Positions 17,113-26,244 are shown, counted from the first letter of the stretch. The stretch: DNA of 64,000 bases from JAKPAM01 sp047601745 (GCA_047601745.1 JASGIS010000001.1:3844001-3908000); one strand, 5' to 3'. A program made the numbers and translations. Notes: generated by a model from the sequence alone, not told the origin.

Positions 17113-18084
17113 ATGGACGCGACGACATCCGGATTGGCGGCCGACGCCCGTTCGCTCGATCGCCTGAAGCTGGAGGCCTCGCGCGACCCGCAGGCCGCCA
17201 TGCGCAAGGTGTCGGCGCAGTTCGAGGCGATGTTCATGCAGTCGCTGCTCAAGAGCATGCGCGAGGCGATGCCCAAGTTCGGACTGATGGACGGGTCGTC
17301 GACGCCGATGTACACCGAAATGCTGGACCAGCAGCTCGCGCAGAAGATGGCGGGCCGGCCCGGCGGGCTCGCCGACGTGATCGCGCGGCAGTTGTCGCGC
17401 AACATGGGCGTGCCGGCCGACCAGGTCCGTGCCGGCGGCGCGACGGCCGATGGTGGGACGGCCGATGGTGCGCCCGGCCTGGCGATGCGCGCGGGGGCGG
17501 CCTCCGGGCAGCCGCTGCCGTTGCCGGCGCGCGAGGCCGGCGGCTCGAACCAGGTCGCGGCGGCGATGGCCGCGAAGGCGGCGGCCGACGCGGGCCGGGC
17601 CAGTCCGCAACAGTCGGATTTCGTGCAGCGGATGTGGCGGCACGCGGTCGCCGCGCAGGGCGATACCGGCGTGCCGGCGCACTACGTGATCGGCCAGGCG
17701 GCGCTCGAATCGGGCTGGGGGCGGCGCGAGATCCGGCACGCCGACGGCTCGAGCTCGCACAACCTGTTCGGCATCAAGGCCGGCAAGGACTGGCAGGGCC
17801 GAACCGTCGAGACCGCGACCACCGAGTACGTCGGCGGGCGTCCGCGGCGCGTCGTGCAGCGCTTTCGCGCGTACGACTCGTACGCCGACGCCTTCCGCGA
17901 CTGGGCGCGGCTGGTCGGCGGCAACGAGCGCTACGGCGGCGTGATCCGCGCCAGCGCCAGCGGTTCGGTCAACCGCTACGCGCAGGGCATGCAGCGGGCC
18001 GGCTACGCCACCGACCCGCAATACGGCGACAAGCTGGAACAGACGATCAACAAGACGCTGGCGATCCGGCGCCTGGTGATCTGA
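17113..18084 (+). CDS. flgJ: Peptidoglycan hydrolase and rod cap FlgJ
   Basis: Two-domain protein of 323 residues. The N-terminal part (QFEAMFMQSLLKSMREAMPK) is the rod-scaffold domain. The C-terminal part (about residues 160-320) is a glucosaminidase-type muramidase that opens peptidoglycan for the rod, with the catalytic Glu at about residue 199 in ALESGWG and the family motif HNLFGIKAG. The linker around residues 100-160 is Ala/Gly-rich and holds a short duplicated stretch (two near copies of ADGGT/ADGAP, 17450-17474). Fused FlgJ is typical of beta- and gammaproteobacteria. Confidence 0.96.
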   Translation: MDATTSGLAADARSLDRLKLEASRDPQAAMRKVSAQFEAMFMQSLLKSMREAMPKFGLMDGSSTPMYTEMLDQQLAQKMAGRPGGLADVIARQLSRNMGVPADQVRAGGATADGGTADGAPGLAMRAGAASGQPLPLPAREAGGSNQVAAAMAAKAAADAGRASPQQSDFVQRMWRHAVAAQGDTGVPAHYVIGQAALESGWGRREIRHADGSSSHNLFGIKAGKDWQGRTVETATTEYVGGRPRRVVQRFRAYDSYADAFRDWARLVGGNERYGGVIRASASGSVNRYAQGMQRAGYATDPQYGDKLEQTINKTLAIRRLVI

Positions 18085-18109
18085 ACCGATTCGCGAGCAA
18101 GGAACATCC

Positions 18110-19990
18110 ATGGGACTCTTGAACATCGGCGCCAGCGCATTGAGCGCGGCCTACACGCAGATCCAGACGGTCGGCAACAACATCTCGAACGCCAACACGG
18201 TCGGCTATCACCGCCAGACCGTCGTGCAGTCCGAGGTCGGTACCAATACCGGCGCCGACTACGTCGGGATGGGCGTGCAGATCGACGCGGTCCAGCGTCA
18301 GTACAACCAGTTCGTCGAGCGCGCGGTGTTCGTCGCGCAGTCGACCGCGTCGGCCGCGCAGGCGCGCAGCACGCAGACGAGCGCGCTGGAGAACCTGTTC
18401 GCCGACCCCGACACCGGCCTGGGCGCGTCGATGGACGCGCTGCGCACGGCGCTGGCCGACCTGTCGAACACGCCGAACAGCAGCGCGGTGCGCGGGGTCG
18501 TGCTCAGCAGCGCGCAGAACCTGGCCTCGCGCGTGCGCACGCTCGACACGCAGATCAAGGACCTGGCGCACGACACCGATCAGCAGCTCGACGCGGCGGT
18601 CGGCGAGCTGAACACGATGCTGGCCGACCTGGCCAAGCTCAACGGCAAGCTGGCCTTCGGCAGCGGCACCGGCACCGCGCTGAACGATCTGCTCGACCAG
18701 CGCGACGCGCTGATCAACAAGATCAATACGCAGATCCGCGGCAACGCGTACATCAACGACGACAACACGGTCACGATGTTCGCCAGCACCGGTGAGTCGC
18801 TGGTGGCGGGCACCTCGTCGTCGCAGTTCTCGATCGGCACCGACACGCTGGGCACCGGCCGGCCGCAACTGATGATGAAGCAGGGCGCGGTCGACGTGCC
18901 GGTCAACACGGTCAACATCGGCGGCGGCGCGATCGCCGGCCTGCTGCGCTTTCGCAACGAGGACCTGGTGTCGGCGCAGAACCAGCTCGGGCAGATGGCC
19001 GCGGCGATCGCCGGCGCGTTCAACGCCGTGCAGACCGCCGGTGTCGACGGATCGGGCCAGGCGGGCCAGCCGCTGTTCGGCGTCGCGTCGCCGACGGTCG
19101 GCGGCGCGACGACCAACACCGGTACCGGCGCGTTCGCGGCGACCGTCGTCGACGCCTCGCAGTTGAAGGCCAGCGACTACCGGATCGACTACGACGGCAC
19201 CGACTACGTGGTGACCCGGCTGTCCGACGGGCAGCGCACGACCTTGTCCGGCTTCCCGCAGGTCGTCGACGGCCTGCGCTTCGACGAGACCGCGACCGGC
19301 GCGGCGGCCGGCGACCGCTTCCTCGTCAAGTCGGGCAGCGTGTTCGCCGGCGAGTTCGGCGTGCCGCTGACGTCGGGCTCGCAGATCGCTGCCGCGATGG
19401 CCGCCTATCCGGCCGCGACCTCGTCGAACCGGGGGACGATGACCGTCGCCGGGTTCTCGGTGGCGTCCGGCGCCGGCGCGAACCTGACCGCGCCCGTCAC
19501 GCTGACCTTCCATGCCGACGGCACGTTCGACGTCAGCGGCACCGGTACCGGCGATCCGACCGGCCTGACGTATGCGCCGGGCCAGCCGATCACGTACAAC
19601 GGCTGGACGTTGACGCTGCAGGGCCAGCCGGTCGAAGGCGATACCGTCACCGTGTCGGCGACGCAGTCGCCGCAGACCGACAACCGCAACGCCAAGCAGC
19701 TCTACGAAGCGATCGACGCGACCAGCGTCGACGGCCGATCGTTCAATGATGCGTACGCGGCGCTGGTCGCCGACGTCGGCGCGCGCGCGGCGAGCGCGAA
19801 CACGGCGACGACGATCGCCGAGCAGTCGCTGACCAATGCCGAGGCGGCCCGCGACAACATCAGCGGCGTGAATCTGGACGAAGAGGCCGTGCGGCTGTTG
19901 CAGTACCAGCAGGCGTACCAGGCGGCGGCGAAGATCATCGCGACGGCGAACACGCTGTTCGATTCGCTGCTGTCGGCGGTCAACAACTGA
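18110..19990 (+). CDS. flgK: Hook-filament junction protein FlgK (HAP1)
   Basis: First junction protein between hook and filament, 626 residues. The N-terminus (LLNIGASALSAAYTQIQTVG, then NNISNANTVGYHRQTVV) and C-terminal coil (VNLDEEAVRLLQYQQAYQAA, then NTLFDSLLSAV) are the conserved axial-protein segments; the middle is a variable exposed region. Its export chaperone is the FlgN encoded at 9003-9332. It precedes flgL by 20 bases. Confidence 0.97.
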   Translation: MGLLNIGASALSAAYTQIQTVGNNISNANTVGYHRQTVVQSEVGTNTGADYVGMGVQIDAVQRQYNQFVERAVFVAQSTASAAQARSTQTSALENLFADPDTGLGASMDALRTALADLSNTPNSSAVRGVVLSSAQNLASRVRTLDTQIKDLAHDTDQQLDAAVGELNTMLADLAKLNGKLAFGSGTGTALNDLLDQRDALINKINTQIRGNAYINDDNTVTMFASTGESLVAGTSSSQFSIGTDTLGTGRPQLMMKQGAVDVPVNTVNIGGGAIAGLLRFRNEDLVSAQNQLGQMAAAIAGAFNAVQTAGVDGSGQAGQPLFGVASPTVGGATTNTGTGAFAATVVDASQLKASDYRIDYDGTDYVVTRLSDGQRTTLSGFPQVVDGLRFDETATGAAAGDRFLVKSGSVFAGEFGVPLTSGSQIAAAMAAYPAATSSNRGTMTVAGFSVASGAGANLTAPVTLTFHADGTFDVSGTGTGDPTGLTYAPGQPITYNGWTLTLQGQPVEGDTVTVSATQSPQTDNRNAKQLYEAIDATSVDGRSFNDAYAALVADVGARAASANTATTIAEQSLTNAEAARDNISGVNLDEEAVRLLQYQQAYQAAAKIIATANTLFDSLLSAVNN

Positions 19991-20010
19991 TCGGATCGAA
20001 AGGAGTTCCC

Positions 20011-20925
20011 ATGAGAGTCGCCACCGCCACGCACTACGCGCAGGCCGTCAAGAACCTGCAGGACCAGGCCTCGCACATCGGCACGCTGCAGACGCAGATC
20101 TCCAGCGAGCTTCGCGTCAACAAGCCGAGCGACGATCCGGTCGCCGCGGCCCAGGCCGAGCGCATCCGCGCCCGGCAGGCCAAGCTCGAGGCCGACCAGC
20201 GGATGATCGACCACGCCAAGGGCATGCTGCAGCAGGCCGACAGCGCGGTCGGATCGGCCGGCGACGAGCTGCAGCACGTGCGCGAGCTGCTGCTGGGCGC
20301 GTCGGCGCCGGGTTTCACCGACGCGGACCGCGAGTCGCTGGCCGAGGAGCTGTCGGGCACGCTCGGCAATCTGATCGCGATCGCCAACCAGCGCGACGGC
20401 AACGGCGGCTTCGTGTTCGGCGGCGCCGGGACCGACCGGTCGCCGTTCACGACCAGCGGGCCGATCGTCTACCAGACGCAGACCGGCCAGCAGTCGGTGG
20501 CGACCGACCCGGCGCTGGCGACCACGCAGGACGGCGAGGATGCGTTCATCACGATCCCGCAGGCCGACGGCAGCACGCGCAGCGTGTTCGACGCGATCAG
20601 CTCGGCCATCGACGCATTGCGGGACACCGCGCTGAGCAGCGCCGACCGGATGGCCGCGATCGATTCGACGATCGACAGCGTCGACGCGTCGTTCGACCGT
20701 TTGTCGTTCATTCGTACGCGCATCGGCGAAAGCTTGAAGATCGTCGACAGCCAGACCAGTCTGGCGGAATCGACTTCGATCACGCTGCAGTCGCGCCTGT
20801 CGGACCTGGTCGACCTCGACTACACGAAAGCGTTGACCGAGCTGTCGTCGTCGCAGGTCGCCTACCAGGCAGCGATGCAGACCTACGCGGCGGTATCGAA
20901 GATGTCGCTGTTCCAATACCTGTGA
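20011..20925 (+). CDS. flgL: Hook-filament junction protein FlgL (HAP3)
   Basis: Second junction protein, 304 residues, flagellin-like at both ends: MRVATATHYAQAVKNLQDQA and SSELRVNKPSDDPVAAAQAE at the N-terminus, DYTKALTELSSSQVAYQAAM at the C-terminus. AAAGGAG precedes the ATG. It is the last gene of the flgB-L operon; flagellin, fliD and chemotaxis genes are not in this window. Confidence 0.96.
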   Translation: MRVATATHYAQAVKNLQDQASHIGTLQTQISSELRVNKPSDDPVAAAQAERIRARQAKLEADQRMIDHAKGMLQQADSAVGSAGDELQHVRELLLGASAPGFTDADRESLAEELSGTLGNLIAIANQRDGNGGFVFGGAGTDRSPFTTSGPIVYQTQTGQQSVATDPALATTQDGEDAFITIPQADGSTRSVFDAISSAIDALRDTALSSADRMAAIDSTIDSVDASFDRLSFIRTRIGESLKIVDSQTSLAESTSITLQSRLSDLVDLDYTKALTELSSSQVAYQAAMQTYAAVSKMSLFQYL

Positions 20926-20985
20926 TCCGGCTGCGGTGCGCGTGGGACGCGAGTCCGGCGGGCGCGGCTCCGGAGCCGAACGCTG

Positions 20986-22179
20986 ATGATTTCTCTGTCA
21001 GACACCCTCATCGGGTACGCGCCGATCGTCGATCGGAAGCGCAATGCGATCGCCACGCGGGCCAGCGTGCTCGTGCCGGGCAGCCGCGAAGCGACGATCG
21101 GCCGGCTGTACGAGCAGGTCGCGGCGGCCAGCCCGGCCGACGCGCCGGCGGTGCTGCTGGCCGTCGATGACCTGCAGTTGACCGACGAGATCCTGCGCGT
21201 CGATCCGGTCGAGAACCTGTGGATCGAGGTACCGTCGCAGTTCCTCGTCGAGCCCGGCGGCGAGGCTCTGGCCGTCGAGATGCACCGGCGCGGCTTCCGG
21301 ATGGTATTGGCCGGACGGCCGATCGGCGAGCTGACGCCGGCGCTGCTGCCGGCCTTTCGCATGACGATGATCCACGTCGACACCGATCGGCGGCTGAAGG
21401 ATCCGTCGTCGCAGCATGATCCGCAGGCGGCGCGCCGCACGATCCCGTACGCGCAGCTCGGCGTCGGCAGCATCGCGTTGATGGAGCGCTGCTTCGCGAC
21501 CGGGGCGGTCGCCGTCGTCGGCTGGCCGTTCGAGGACACGTTCAGGCACAGCAAGTCGGTCGCCAGCAATCCGGACTTCTCGACGGTGGCCCGGCTGCTG
21601 CAACTGGTCGACAAGGGCGCCGACGTCGCCGACATGGAGGCGCTGATCCGCCGCGATCCGTCGCTCGCGTACCGGCTGCTGCGGTACATCAACTCGGCGG
21701 CGTTCGGCCTGACGGTGCAGGTGCAGTCGTTCCGGCACGCGGTGATGATGCTCGGCTACGCGAAGCTCAAGCGCTGGCTGACGCTGCTGCTGGCGACCTC
21801 GTGCAAGGAGTCGAACCTGCGGCCGGTGATGTTCGCGTCGTTCCGGCGCGGGCTGTTCCTCGAGCACCTGATCGCGCAGGGCCAGGACGAATCGGTGCGC
21901 GACGAGCTGTTCATCCTCGGCGTGTTCTCGTTCCTCGACAAGCTGTTCAGCGAGCCGCTGGAGACGCTGCTCGCGCAGTTGAGCGTGCCCGAGAGCGTCA
22001 CCGACGCGCTGGTCGCCCGGGCCGGCCCGTACGCGCCGTACGTGCGGATCGCCGAACTGGTCGAGCAGGGCCCGTCGCTGCACCTGCCCGACGAACTGCT
22101 CGGCGCGCTGCTGTCGACCGAGCAGTGCAACCGCGCCGTCATGCAGGCGCTGCTGACGCCCGATCTGCTCGCCGGCTGA
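20986..22179 (+). CDS. HDOD-domain protein with degenerate EAL-like N-terminus (YuxH type)
   Basis: A 397-residue protein of the EAL-HDOD architecture. The N-terminal half (about residues 1-190) aligns in layout with EAL phosphodiesterases (LIGYAPIVDRKRNAIATRAS, then FRMVLAGRP) but lacks the EAL triplet and the acidic metal ligands, so hydrolysis of cyclic-di-GMP is unlikely. The C-terminal half is an HDOD domain (SLAYRLLRYINSAAFG, HAVMMLGYAKLKRWLTLL). Such proteins act in signalling without enzyme activity. Its place 60 bp after flgL suggests a motility or surface-switch role, which is inference. Confidence 0.85.
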   Translation: MISLSDTLIGYAPIVDRKRNAIATRASVLVPGSREATIGRLYEQVAAASPADAPAVLLAVDDLQLTDEILRVDPVENLWIEVPSQFLVEPGGEALAVEMHRRGFRMVLAGRPIGELTPALLPAFRMTMIHVDTDRRLKDPSSQHDPQAARRTIPYAQLGVGSIALMERCFATGAVAVVGWPFEDTFRHSKSVASNPDFSTVARLLQLVDKGADVADMEALIRRDPSLAYRLLRYINSAAFGLTVQVQSFRHAVMMLGYAKLKRWLTLLLATSCKESNLRPVMFASFRRGLFLEHLIAQGQDESVRDELFILGVFSFLDKLFSEPLETLLAQLSVPESVTDALVARAGPYAPYVRIAELVEQGPSLHLPDELLGALLSTEQCNRAVMQALLTPDLLAG

Positions 22180-22204
22180 GACGGCCGTCGCCGGCGCGGG
22201 CCGG

Positions 22205-22210
22205 TAGAAT
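22205..22210 (+). promoter_or_regulatory. -10 box (TAGAAT) of a probably leaderless rpiA
   Basis: TAGAAT ends seven bases before the ATG at 22218, which places transcription start on or next to the start codon. An ATG at 22209 overlaps this box and so should not be in the transcript. No clear -35 hexamer is visible. Confidence 0.5.
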
Positions 22211-22217
22211 GGCGGTC

Positions 22218-22940
22218 ATGACTACCGATTCGCAATCCGGCGCGGCGCAGCCCGCGCTCAGTCCGCAAGAGGCGCTCAAGCGCGCCGCCGCCCGGGCCGC
22301 GCTCGATGAACTGGTCGACGACAGCATCGTCGGGGTCGGCACCGGCTCGACGGTCAACCACTTCATCGACCTGCTGGCCGAACGCAAGGAGCGCTACCGC
22401 GGCGCGGTGTCGAGTTCCGAGGTGTCGACCCGGCGCATGCAGGCGCTCGGCATCCCGGTGTTCGACCTGAACGAGGTCGTCGACGGCGGCCAGCCGATCC
22501 CCGTGTACGTCGACGGCGCCGACGAACTGAACTGCGACCTCGAGATGATCAAGGGCGGGGGCGGGGCGCTGACGCGCGAGAAGATCGTTGCGGCGGCGGC
22601 CGAGCGCTTCGTCTGCATCGTCGACCGGTCCAAGCTCGTCGACATGCTCGGGCAGTTCCCGCTGCCGGTCGAGGTGATCCCGATGGCCCGCGCCAGCATC
22701 GCCGCGCGGCTGCGCGAGCTGGGCGCGCAGGTGGCCGAGCGCGAGGGCTTCGTCACCGACAACGGCAACCTGATTCTCGACGCCTCCGGCCTGCGCATCG
22801 AGCGCCCGGCGCAGCTCGAGGCCGCGATCAACGACTGGCCCGGCGTCGTGACGGTGGGGCTGTTCGCGCTCAAGGCGGCCGACGTCGCGCTGATCGCCAC
22901 GGCCGAGGGCGTCGAGCGGCGTTCGAGGGCGCTGGACTGA
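22218..22940 (+). CDS. rpiA: Ribose-5-phosphate isomerase A
   Basis: Interconverts ribose 5-phosphate and ribulose 5-phosphate in the pentose phosphate pathway. The 240-residue product shows the phosphate-binding GVGTGSTVNHFIDLL, the substrate loop YVDGADEL with its catalytic-site Asp, and KGGGGALTREK. An N-terminal tail of about 15 residues precedes the family start. The ATG at 22218 was chosen because the upstream ATG at 22209 overlaps the likely -10 box. It follows the HDOD gene on the same strand but appears to have its own promoter. Confidence 0.96.
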   Translation: MTTDSQSGAAQPALSPQEALKRAAARAALDELVDDSIVGVGTGSTVNHFIDLLAERKERYRGAVSSSEVSTRRMQALGIPVFDLNEVVDGGQPIPVYVDGADELNCDLEMIKGGGGALTREKIVAAAAERFVCIVDRSKLVDMLGQFPLPVEVIPMARASIAARLRELGAQVAEREGFVTDNGNLILDASGLRIERPAQLEAAINDWPGVVTVGLFALKAADVALIATAEGVERRSRALD

Positions 22941-22966
22941 AGAACGAGAACACAGGTGGAGACGAG

Positions 22967-23854
22967 ATGGAACTGAATCACAAGGAGGTCACCGCCGCGC
23001 CGATCCCGGCCGCGTCGGTGATCCTGCTGCGCGACGCGCCGGGCGGCTTCGAGGTCTTTCTCGTGCAGCGGCACAGCAAGTCCGCGAGCTTCGGGGGCGC
23101 GCACGTGTTTCCCGGCGGCAAGGTCGACAAGGAGGATCACGGCGACGAGGCGATCGGCCGGCTGGCGGCGCCGCGCGAGGCGATGCACCGCGCGCTCGGC
23201 GAGGCGGCGCTCGACGCGACGCAGGCGGCCGCGCTGCATTTCGCCGCCTGCCGCGAGACCTTCGAGGAATGCGGGGTCCTGCTGGCCGGCCGGCAGGGAC
23301 GGGCCGACGCCGGCCTGCAGGCCGAGGCGCTGGCCGCGCACCGCGAGGGCCGCTCGTTCGCCGAGGTCGTCGCGCAGATGGACCTGAGCATCGACGTCAG
23401 CGGCATGTCGCCGTGGTCGCGCTGGATCACGCCGCGGATGCCGTCGCTGAACACCAACAAGCGCTTCGACACGCGCTTTTTCGTCGTCGCGCTGCCCGCC
23501 GGCCAGACCGCGCTGCACGACAACCACGAGGCGATGGACAGCCTGTGGATCGATCCCCGCCAGGGGCTCGACCGGTACTGGGCCAGGCAGATGGAACTGG
23601 CGCCGCCGCAGATCATGACGCTGGCCCACCTGTCACGCTTCCGGTCGGTGCCCGATGTGCTGGCCGACGCCGGCCGGCGCGCGCCGCCGCTGATCCAGCC
23701 CGAGCCGATGCAGGTCGACGGGCTGCGCGTCGTCGCTTATCCGGGCGACCCCGGCCATCCGCTGAAGGAGCGGGCGATGCCCGGACCCAGCCGGCTGGTA
23801 TTCCGCAACGGCCACTTCGAGCCGAACGACGGGTACGAGGCGTTCTTCGCTTAG
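22967..23854 (+). CDS. Nudix hydrolase, NUDT7/NUDT19-like
   Basis: A 295-residue Nudix enzyme. The Nudix box is split: FPGGKVDKED at residues 48-57 and RETFEECGVL at 96-105, with about 40 residues inserted where other Nudix boxes have none. This split box is typical of the peroxisomal CoA-diphosphatase-like NUDT7/NUDT19 branch, so an acyl-CoA or related nucleotide substrate is possible but not shown. Metal-binding Glu residues (E97, E100, E101) are kept. It follows rpiA by 26 bases and may be co-transcribed. Confidence 0.85.
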   Translation: MELNHKEVTAAPIPAASVILLRDAPGGFEVFLVQRHSKSASFGGAHVFPGGKVDKEDHGDEAIGRLAAPREAMHRALGEAALDATQAAALHFAACRETFEECGVLLAGRQGRADAGLQAEALAAHREGRSFAEVVAQMDLSIDVSGMSPWSRWITPRMPSLNTNKRFDTRFFVVALPAGQTALHDNHEAMDSLWIDPRQGLDRYWARQMELAPPQIMTLAHLSRFRSVPDVLADAGRRAPPLIQPEPMQVDGLRVVAYPGDPGHPLKERAMPGPSRLVFRNGHFEPNDGYEAFFA

Positions 23855-23887
23855 AACTCATGAGACGGCGCGCATGGAAGCCGAGCT

Positions 23888-24091
23888 CTATGCATCCTGA
23901 CCACGACTCGGGCTGCAATCAGCGTGCCTGTTCATGCTGGGGCACGCAGCGGCGAGTGTGGTCGATCTAGGCGACTCCCTCGTCAAGCTGAGCTGCACCC
24001 CACCCGCCAAGGCGAAGTCGAGCAGTATGGAGGGCGCGCCTCCGAACATCAGCGCCGAAATGTAGACGTTCGTATCGAGAACCGCCCGCAT
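23888..24091 (-). pseudogene. Truncated PIN-domain toxin remnant
   Basis: The first 35 residues (RAVLDTNVYISALMFGGAPS, then FALAGG) are a normal PIN N-terminus with the metal-site Asp and Asn, but the sequence then loses all similarity and stops at 67 residues, without the central Glu and C-terminal Asp residues. A deletion or frameshift is likely. It overlaps the antitoxin stop in the usual TGATG manner, which shows it was once a functional partner. Confidence 0.75.
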
Positions 24092-24342
24092 CAGGAGCGG
24101 CGATCGCGCCGGAATTCATCGGATAGGCGTTCGACGTCCGCCTCGGTCGTGATGCCGAGCGCTGCACCTCGGGCACGGGCGCGGGCAACGGTCGCATCCC
24201 ACTGACTGTCCGAAGCGAGGTAGCGCCGCAGGGCTTCACGCATCAACTCGCTCATGGAACGGTGTTCGCGTGCGGCTGCCTGCTGCGCCTTGTCCAGCAG
24301 TTCCGGGGGGATGGTGATGGAAACTGTTTTGGCAATCCTCAT
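24091..24342 (-). CDS. Ribbon-helix-helix antitoxin-like protein (orphaned)
   Basis: An 83-residue protein with a ribbon-helix-helix start (KTVSITIPPELLDKAQQAAA, then SMSELMREALRRYL). It is intact while its PIN partner is broken, so it may persist only as a repressor or as a protective antitoxin. Its ATG is at 24342, next to a short palindrome. It is the same type of pair as the one at 8307-8965 but not a close copy. Confidence 0.8.
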   Translation of the reverse strand: MRIAKTVSITIPPELLDKAQQAAAREHRSMSELMREALRRYLASDSQWDATVARARARGAALGITTEADVERLSDEFRRDRRS

Positions 24343-24344
24343 GT

Positions 24345-24357
24345 ACTACATGGTAGT
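24345..24357. promoter_or_regulatory. Palindrome at the orphan antitoxin start, candidate operator
   Basis: ACTAC (24345-24349) and GTAGT (24353-24357) flank ATG, three bases upstream of the minus-strand antitoxin ATG, within an AT-rich patch. Position fits an autoregulatory site for the ribbon-helix-helix protein. Confidence 0.4.
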
Positions 24358-24495
24358 GCATTGTTTTGCCATGTCCAGCGAAAAGTGCGCGAGCTGGTGT
24401 GCATCCGTTGGGGGCAAGAGAGAGGAATCTGACTGCCATGCCTTCCACCAGGTCCGTCGCGCTGCGGACCCAACGAAGATGAGCAGGGAAAAGGT

Positions 24496-24768
24496 TCAGG
24501 ACCCCGGGGCGACGTAGCCGGCGGGCCGGTCGGCACCGCCGCCGAAGAAATACTGCTCCATCTGCGCGGCCAGATACTTGCGCGCGCGCGCGTCGGCCAG
24601 GTTCAGCCGGTTCTCGTTGACCAGCATCGTCTGGTGGCGGATCCAGTCCTGCCAGGCCTGCTTCGAGACGTTTTCGAAGATCCGCTTGCCGAGCTCGCCG
24701 GGGTAAGGGGGGAAGTCGAGGCCTTCGGCCTCGCGGCCGAGCTTGACGCACTGGACGGTTCGGGACAT
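24496..24768 (-). CDS. yggX: YggX-family iron-sulfur/oxidative damage protection protein
   Basis: A 90-residue YggX (probable Fe(2+)-trafficking) protein. It begins SRTVQCVKLGREAEGLDFPP with the conserved Cys, and holds QAWQDWIRHQTMLVNENRLN and the QMEQYFF tail of the family. Reported roles in enterics are iron trafficking and protection of Fe-S clusters. The ATG at 24768 has AAGGAG upstream; a longer frame to 24810 adds residues not found in the family. It lies 46 bases downstream of argA on the same strand. Confidence 0.93.
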   Translation of the reverse strand: MSRTVQCVKLGREAEGLDFPPYPGELGKRIFENVSKQAWQDWIRHQTMLVNENRLNLADARARKYLAAQMEQYFFGGGADRPAGYVAPGS

Positions 24769-24814
24769 GGACGACTCCTTGGTGTTCGTTGCCGTGGATC
24801 CGTGATCCACGGCG

Positions 24815-26182
24815 CTAGAGATTCTTGATCAGGATCTGCGACTTGCGCTGCCAGTTGTACAGCCGCTTGCGCTCGGCGGGCAGCGCTTCGAGTCCGGCCA
24901 GCACGAAGCCGCGCTTGAGGAACCAGTGCGTGGTCCGCGTGGTCAGCACGAACAGGCGCTTCAGTCCCGTCGCGCGCGCGCGCTGCTCGATCCGCTTGAG
25001 GATGCGGTCGCCGTCGCCCTGGCCCTGGGCGCTCGGGTTGACCGCCAGGCAGGCCATCTCGCCGATCTGCTCGGTCGGGAACGGGTAGAGCGCCGCGCAG
25101 CCGAAGATGATCTTGTCGTGCTCGATCACCGTGAAGTTGGTGATCTCGTGCTCGATCTTCGCGCGGTCGCGCTTGACCAGCGTGCCGTCCTCCTCGAGCG
25201 GGCGGATCAGCGAGATGATGCCGCCGACGTCCTCGAGCGTGGCTTCGCGCAGTTCTTCGAGCGTCTCCTCGACCAGCATCGTGCCGACGCCGTCGTGTTT
25301 GAACAGTTCGAGCAGCACGCTGCCGTCGATCGAGAACGGAATGATGTGCGCGCGCGAGACGCCGCCTTCGCAGGCGCGCAGCGCGTGCTGCAGATAGAAC
25401 GCCGAATCGGGCGGCAGCAGGTCCTGGCCGAGCAGCCGCTTGGCTTCGTCCTCGGAGATCTCGCCGAGGATCTTGCCGGTCCGGTCGACGATGCCCGGCG
25501 TCTCGGTGACGAAGATCAGCTTGTCGGCGTCCAGCGCGGCGGCGGTGGCGGCGGCGACGTCTTCCATCGTCAGGCTGAACGCTTCGCCGGTCGGCGAGAA
25601 GCCCAGCGGCGACAGCAGCACGATCGAGCCGCCGTTCAGCGCGAAGTTCATCGTCCGCACGTCGACCTTGCGGACCAGGCCGGTATGGCCGAAGTCGACG
25701 CCGTCGATGATGCCGAGCGGGCGGGCGGTGATCAGGTTGCCGGAGATCACGCGCACGGCGGCGTGGGCCATCGGCGTGTTCGGCAGCCCTTGCGAGAAGG
25801 CCGCCTCGATGTCGAGGCGCAACTCGCCCGAGGCCTCCTTCGCGCATTCGAGCGCGACGCCGTCGGCCACGCGCATGCCCTGCGAGTAGTTGACCTCGGC
25901 GCCGCGCAGCCGGATCTGCTCGTTGATCTGCGGCCGCGCGCCGTGGCAGACGATCATCCGCATGCCCAGCGCCTGCAGCAGCGCGATGTCCTGGATCAGC
26001 GCGTTGAGCTGGCCGGCCTGCACCAGTTCGCCGGGGAAGCCAACGACGATGGTCTTGCCTCGGAACGCGTGGATGTAGGGCGCGACCTGGCGCAGCCAGT
26101 CGACGAACTGCCGGTGGTCGGGTTCGGCCGGACGTGCAGGGGGGGCGGGCTCGACGGCCACGCCGGGAGACAACGCATTCAT
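24815..26182 (-). CDS. argA: N-acetylglutamate synthase
   Basis: First enzyme of arginine biosynthesis, transferring acetyl from acetyl-CoA to glutamate. The 455-residue length fits the classical ArgA layout: an amino-acid-kinase-like domain (VVGFPGELV, then MIVCHGARPQINEQIRLRG and NGGSIVLLSPLGFSPTGE) and a C-terminal GNAT acetyltransferase domain (CLAVNPSAQGQGDGDRIL, TTHWFLKRGF). Divergent from hrpA, with which it appears to share a palindromic -10 box. Confidence 0.96.
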   Translation of the reverse strand: MNALSPGVAVEPAPPARPAEPDHRQFVDWLRQVAPYIHAFRGKTIVVGFPGELVQAGQLNALIQDIALLQALGMRMIVCHGARPQINEQIRLRGAEVNYSQGMRVADGVALECAKEASGELRLDIEAAFSQGLPNTPMAHAAVRVISGNLITARPLGIIDGVDFGHTGLVRKVDVRTMNFALNGGSIVLLSPLGFSPTGEAFSLTMEDVAAATAAALDADKLIFVTETPGIVDRTGKILGEISEDEAKRLLGQDLLPPDSAFYLQHALRACEGGVSRAHIIPFSIDGSVLLELFKHDGVGTMLVEETLEELREATLEDVGGIISLIRPLEEDGTLVKRDRAKIEHEITNFTVIEHDKIIFGCAALYPFPTEQIGEMACLAVNPSAQGQGDGDRILKRIEQRARATGLKRLFVLTTRTTHWFLKRGFVLAGLEALPAERKRLYNWQRKSQILIKNL

Positions 26183-26230
26183 CGGAGTGCCTGGGTCGTC
26201 CGGGCGGACGTCGGAGCGAGTGAGCCGAAC

Positions 26231-26238
26231 ATTATAAT
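26231..26238. promoter_or_regulatory. Palindromic -10 box serving argA and hrpA
   Basis: ATTATAAT reads TATAAT on both strands (plus 26233-26238, minus 26236-26231). For argA, TTGGAG (26258-26253) lies 16 bases upstream on the minus strand. For hrpA no -35 is evident and the ATG at 26245 follows the box by six bases, implying a leaderless message. Confidence 0.55.
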
Positions 26239-26244
26239 TGCCGG

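Noticed and set aside
22209..22217. ATG at 22209 as the rpiA start
   Set aside because: It overlaps the TAGAAT -10 box, so it should not be present in the transcript.
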